Positions 6,594 through 8,800 of a stretch of DNA of 8,800 nt are shown here, piece by piece (positions within the stretch are counted from its first letter, which is position 1; every line of letters begins with the position of its first letter). Position numbers and translations under genes: made by a program. The notes beneath the pieces were generated by a model that ran no database searches, had not been told where the DNA came from, and worked only from the letters and a program-made list of their open reading frames with translations. This stretch comes from Bacillota bacterium (GTDB taxonomy: Bacteria > Bacillota > Clostridia > Christensenellales > CAG-138). The stretch is taken from positions 1 through 8,800 of the forward strand of contig JAEWQH010000091.1 in NCBI GenBank assembly GCA_023399275.1. Reading direction: 5' to 3'.

Positions 6594-7315
6594 AGCGGCT
6601 TCCTCCCGGCGATCAGAGCGACAAGGATCATCACCAGCGCGGGCAGCACCATGTTCTCCGCGCCGAACACGACGCGGGAGAGCAGCGCGCAGCCGATGCC
6701 GATCAGCGCAAGAATCCAGTTTCTGTTCCCCTTGCGCACCTGCTCGATCAGCAGCACGACAAACAGAGCGGTCAACGCAAAATCCAGCCCTTGCGTATCA
6801 AACGGAATCAGGTTGCCGACCAGCCCACCGATCAGCGTGCCAAAAACCCAGTAGCAATAGTTTAGCATCGATATGCTCAGGTAGAAATACTTTGGCTCGA
6901 CGCCCTCCGGCGGCTTGGCGGAGGAGACGATAGAAAAGGTCTCATCGCAGAGGGTATAGATCAAAAACGCTTTTATCTTGCCGAAGCCCTTGTATGTTTG
7001 CAACATCGACAGGCCGTAGAAGAGATGCCGTGCGTTAACCAGAAAGCTCAGCAGCAGTGCCTCCAGCGGCCGGAACGGACCGCTCAGCAGCGTGATGGCC
7101 ACAAACTGCATGCTGCCGCAGAATGCGACCGCACTCATGAGCACGGACCACTGCGGCCCATATCCTTTTTCGAGCATCAGCACGCCATATGCCACGCCCA
7201 GCACCAAAAAGCCCGCAAGCACGGGCAGCGTGTGCGGAAACGCGGCGGAAAGCGCGCGCAGAAAACGGCTCCTGTCGGAAGATGCCAACGCGGCCGTGTC
7301 CCCTTTCCCCATCAT
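6584..7315 (-). CDS. azlC: AzlC family branched-chain amino acid permease
   Basis: A 243-residue membrane protein, the large subunit of the AzlCD exporter. Family motifs are GFLVLGVAYG (35-44), SAVAFCGSMQF (61-71) and SFLVNARHLFYG (90-101), followed by TLCDETFS. The frame stays open upstream to 7603, but those residues are arginine-rich, unlike AzlC, and are read across the end of the DUF815 gene. I therefore start at the ATG at 7313-7315, which follows AGGAG by 7 bases and gives the normal AzlC length; the very next codon is a second ATG. It overlaps azlD by 10 bases. No separate promoter is evident in the 85-base gap to the DUF815 gene, so transcription probably continues from upstream, possibly modulated by the hairpins in that gap. 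Confidence 0.92.
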   Translation of the reverse strand: MMGKGDTAALASSDRSRFLRALSAAFPHTLPVLAGFLVLGVAYGVLMLEKGYGPQWSVLMSAVAFCGSMQFVAITLLSGPFRPLEALLLSFLVNARHLFYGLSMLQTYKGFGKIKAFLIYTLCDETFSIVSSAKPPEGVEPKYFYLSISMLNYCYWVFGTLIGGLVGNLIPFDTQGLDFALTALFVVLLIEQVRKGNRNWILALIGIGCALLSRVVFGAENMVLPALVMILVALIAGRKPLCS

Positions 7316-7322
7316 AAACCCA

Positions 7323-7327
7323 CTCCT
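7323..7327 (-). promoter_or_regulatory. Ribosome binding site that fixes the azlC start
   Basis: AGGAG on the minus strand, 7 bases before the ATG at 7315. It supports this start over the long upstream extension of the frame. Its first two bases also form the last two bases of the right arm of a small hairpin (CTGTC/GACAG, 7326-7339), so part of the site can be hidden in RNA structure. Confidence 0.7.
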
Positions 7328-7396
7328 GTCGAAAGACAGCCGGCGGAAGTTCGCCGCCGGCCGCCTATGTAATCCTGACCGCAGACGCCTGTCTGC
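7326..7396 (-). promoter_or_regulatory. Three tandem hairpins in the DUF815-azlC intergenic leader
   Basis: In transcript order on the minus strand, three perfect stems occur. The first is GCAGAC/GTCTGC with a 4-base loop (7381-7396), just after the DUF815 stop. The second is GCCGGCGG/CCGCCGGC with a 7-base loop (7339-7361). The third is CTGTC/GACAG with a 4-base loop (7326-7339). The last overlaps the azlC ribosome binding site by two bases. No T-run follows any of them, so they are not clear terminators. Roles in RNA processing, partial attenuation or translational control are possible but inferred only from position. Confidence 0.5.
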
Positions 7397-7400
7397 CCGC

Positions 7401-8675
7401 TCATTCCTCCAAAACCGAAGCGCCCTTTTGCAGCTGCGCCGCCGCCCACTCGACATATTGCTTCGCCGCGCGCGGCGATCTGCCGCCCGCGCGAATGGCC
7501 CACTGCACCGCGCCGCGCTCCAGCTCATCCGCCTTCGCCTTAGGGCATTTTTCGGCTGCAAGCACACGGACGATGGAAAGGTACTGCGCCTGATCGGGCG
7601 CAAAGAAGTTTACAGTCTGATCAAAGCGGTCGTAGAGCGAGAGCTTCTCCTGCTTGGTGTCTCCGGCATGGACGTCGTCCACATCCACACTGCGCTCCGA
7701 AAACGTCTCCTTCACCAGATGACGGCGGTTGCTGGTGGCATAGATGCGGCAGTTCTCCGGCCTTGCCACCACCCCGCCCTCCAGCACGGACTTGAGCGCG
7801 GAAAACGCCGCGTCGTCCGAAGAGAACGACAGGTCGTCCAGAAACAAAATAAAGCGCAGCGGCACCGCACGCAGCCGCTCCATGATGGAGGGAAACGAAG
7901 GGATCGATTCCTTTGTAACCTCGATGATACGAAGCCCGCTTGCGCGGTATTCGTTGGCCAGCGCCTTGATGGTGCTGCTTTTACCCGTGCCTCGGTCCCC
8001 ATAGAGCAGCAGGTTTCCGCCGCCGCGCCGCTCGACAAAATCTTTGGTGTTCGCAGCGACAAGTCCCCGCTCGTACTCGTACGATTTCAGGTCGGAGAGG
8101 CGGATGGGGTCCGGTGTCTGGATGCCGACCGGCGCCCCTTCCCAGCGAAACGCGCCAAAGCGAGCAAACGCGCCGTAGCCGTTTGCGCGGTGATACGCCT
8201 CCAGCTCGGCCAGGATCGGCTCAGCAGGCGCGTCGAAAAAACGGCTCTGCCGGATAAACTCCGGCAGTCGGGAAACCAGCTTGCCAGGCAGAGCGCTTTC
8301 CCCTGCCTGGGCAGCAGCCTTGAGTTCAGCCGCCGAAACGGCGGACGCGGCGCGAAGCGCCTCGAGGTCGAACGCCGCCGCGCTTTGCAGCGCCCGGTAT
8401 GCCCCGCCTTGCGCGCCGCATGCCGCGGCTCTGGCAAAGGCATTGTCGTCAAATCGCACCAGCCGCTCCAGATGCGTCGCAAAATCAAGCCCGCCGTCCG
8501 TCTCCTCACAAAGGCACTGATAAAACGCGCCGTAGCTTTGGCAGAAAGCATCGCTCGCGCCGCTTTGCGCCGCGTCGAGCGCGCACACAAAGCGGGCGAG
8601 CGTCGCATCCTGCAGGATGGCGCGGTAAACCGTAAGAGCGTTCAGTTGAAGGCATACCGTTGCTAAGTCGGCCAC
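7401..8675 (-). CDS. DUF815 family AAA-type ATPase
   Basis: A 424-residue protein with an N-terminal helical, alanine-rich region (about 1-195) and a C-terminal P-loop ATPase domain. Walker A is GDRGTGKSS (226-234, K232), Walker B is FILFLDD (275-281), and a sensor-1-like IYATSNRRH follows (311-319, N316). The domain continues with LYDRFDQ and a C-terminal helical part containing GGRSPRAAKQY. This matches DUF815 proteins, widespread predicted ATPases whose physiological role is not established. The start is a GTG at 8673-8675, with AAAGGA (8683-8688) 7 bases upstream; no ATG in frame gives a better fit. It begins 25 bases after the ilvC-like gene and is followed after 85 bases by azlC, all on the same strand, suggesting one transcription unit. 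It is probably cytoplasmic. Confidence 0.9.
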   Translation of the reverse strand: MADLATVCLQLNALTVYRAILQDATLARFVCALDAAQSGASDAFCQSYGAFYQCLCEETDGGLDFATHLERLVRFDDNAFARAAACGAQGGAYRALQSAAAFDLEALRAASAVSAAELKAAAQAGESALPGKLVSRLPEFIRQSRFFDAPAEPILAELEAYHRANGYGAFARFGAFRWEGAPVGIQTPDPIRLSDLKSYEYERGLVAANTKDFVERRGGGNLLLYGDRGTGKSSTIKALANEYRASGLRIIEVTKESIPSFPSIMERLRAVPLRFILFLDDLSFSSDDAAFSALKSVLEGGVVARPENCRIYATSNRRHLVKETFSERSVDVDDVHAGDTKQEKLSLYDRFDQTVNFFAPDQAQYLSIVRVLAAEKCPKAKADELERGAVQWAIRAGGRSPRAAKQYVEWAAAQLQKGASVLEE

Positions 8676-8700
8676 GGGCGGTTCCTTTCGAATACAGACG

Positions 8701-8800
8701 TTACTTTTTCAGGAAGGTCATCTGGCTCCTGAGTTGCTGGCCGACCTTGACGAGCTGCGTTTCCGCGCCCTGGCGCTTCATGGCGTTGAAATGCGGGCGG
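8701..8800 (-). CDS. ilvC: Probable ketol-acid reductoisomerase, C-terminal end only
   Basis: The minus strand is open from the window edge to a TAA at 8701-8703, giving the last 32 whole codons of a gene. The peptide contains HFNAMKRQ and ends VGQQLRSQMTFLKK. This resembles the C-terminus of class I ketol-acid reductoisomerase, where a conserved segment of the form E-x-VG-x-x-LR-x-M closes the protein. That enzyme makes the dihydroxy acid precursors of valine, leucine and isoleucine using NADPH. The stop lies 25 bases before the DUF815 start. The assignment rests on a short tail recalled from family sequences. It is helped by azlCD downstream, which acts on the same amino acids. Another protein with a similar tail cannot be excluded. 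Confidence 0.65.
   Translation of the reverse strand, partial: RPHFNAMKRQGAETQLVKVGQQLRSQMTFLKK

Noticed and set aside
7316..7603. Open extension of the azlC frame giving a 339-residue protein
   Set aside because: The added N-terminus is arginine-rich, overlaps the end of the DUF815 gene, and lies upstream of a good ribosome binding site and the normal AzlC start at 7315.
7092..8666. A plus-strand open frame of 524 codons opposite the DUF815 and azlC genes
   Set aside because: It reads antisense through two clear family members, is rich in arginine and alanine with no recognisable domain, and is a by-product of GC-rich codon use on the other strand.
1..8800. Mobile elements, CRISPR arrays, tRNA or rRNA genes, defence or biosynthetic systems
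   Set aside because: I saw no transposase, integrase, spaced direct repeats, RNA gene or defence-type domain. All gene-sized spaces are filled by intact ordinary genes.

Overview
The window looks like part of the chromosome of a GC-rich Clostridia-type Bacillota, probably a gut or other anaerobic member of the class. GC content is near 58-60 percent by eye, not counted. The evidence is the gene mix: a DUF368 membrane protein, a DegV fatty-acid-binding protein, a GH36 alpha-galactosidase of the cytoplasmic Firmicutes type, a DUF815 ATPase, AzlCD and DUF1653. Promoters of the TTGACR-N17-TANAAT type and AGGAG-type ribosome binding sites agree with this. I see no rRNA, tRNA, CRISPR, insertion sequence or phage gene. 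This is an ordinary housekeeping and metabolic region, not a mobile island.

Layout. Positions 1-2132 hold two minus-strand genes with separate signals. One is a DUF368 polyprenyl-phosphate-translocase-like protein, cut by the window edge, with its own promoter at 642-670. The other is a complete APC-superfamily amino-acid permease (771-2132) that ends in a hairpin terminator (712-743). Positions 2133-2365 form a compact divergent control region. Two near-consensus promoters point away from each other, and a perfect 10-bp inverted repeat is centred between them. The GH36 alpha-galactosidase (2366-4771) and a degV-type gene with its own promoter (4887-5774) follow on the plus strand. They end at a strong, probably bidirectional terminator (5789-5818).

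The right third is a minus-strand cluster read from 8800 leftward. It begins with the last 32 codons of what looks like ketol-acid reductoisomerase (ilvC), followed by a DUF815 AAA-type ATPase (GTG start), azlC, azlD (10-bp overlap) and a DUF1653 protein. Spacings are 25 bp, 85 bp, -10 bp and 22 bp. The 85-bp gap holds three hairpins, the last touching the azlC ribosome binding site. If the ilvC call is right, branched-chain amino-acid synthesis and export are placed together.

How the genes work together. The permease and alpha-galactosidase share a control region, but no shared pathway can be shown. DegV would hand fatty acids to a FakA kinase encoded elsewhere. AzlC and AzlD together form the branched-chain amino-acid exporter. 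I found no clearly new biological system. The points most worth checking are the divergent operator-like repeat, the ilvC-DUF815-azlCD arrangement, the structured azlC leader and an extra block in the C-terminal part of the alpha-galactosidase.
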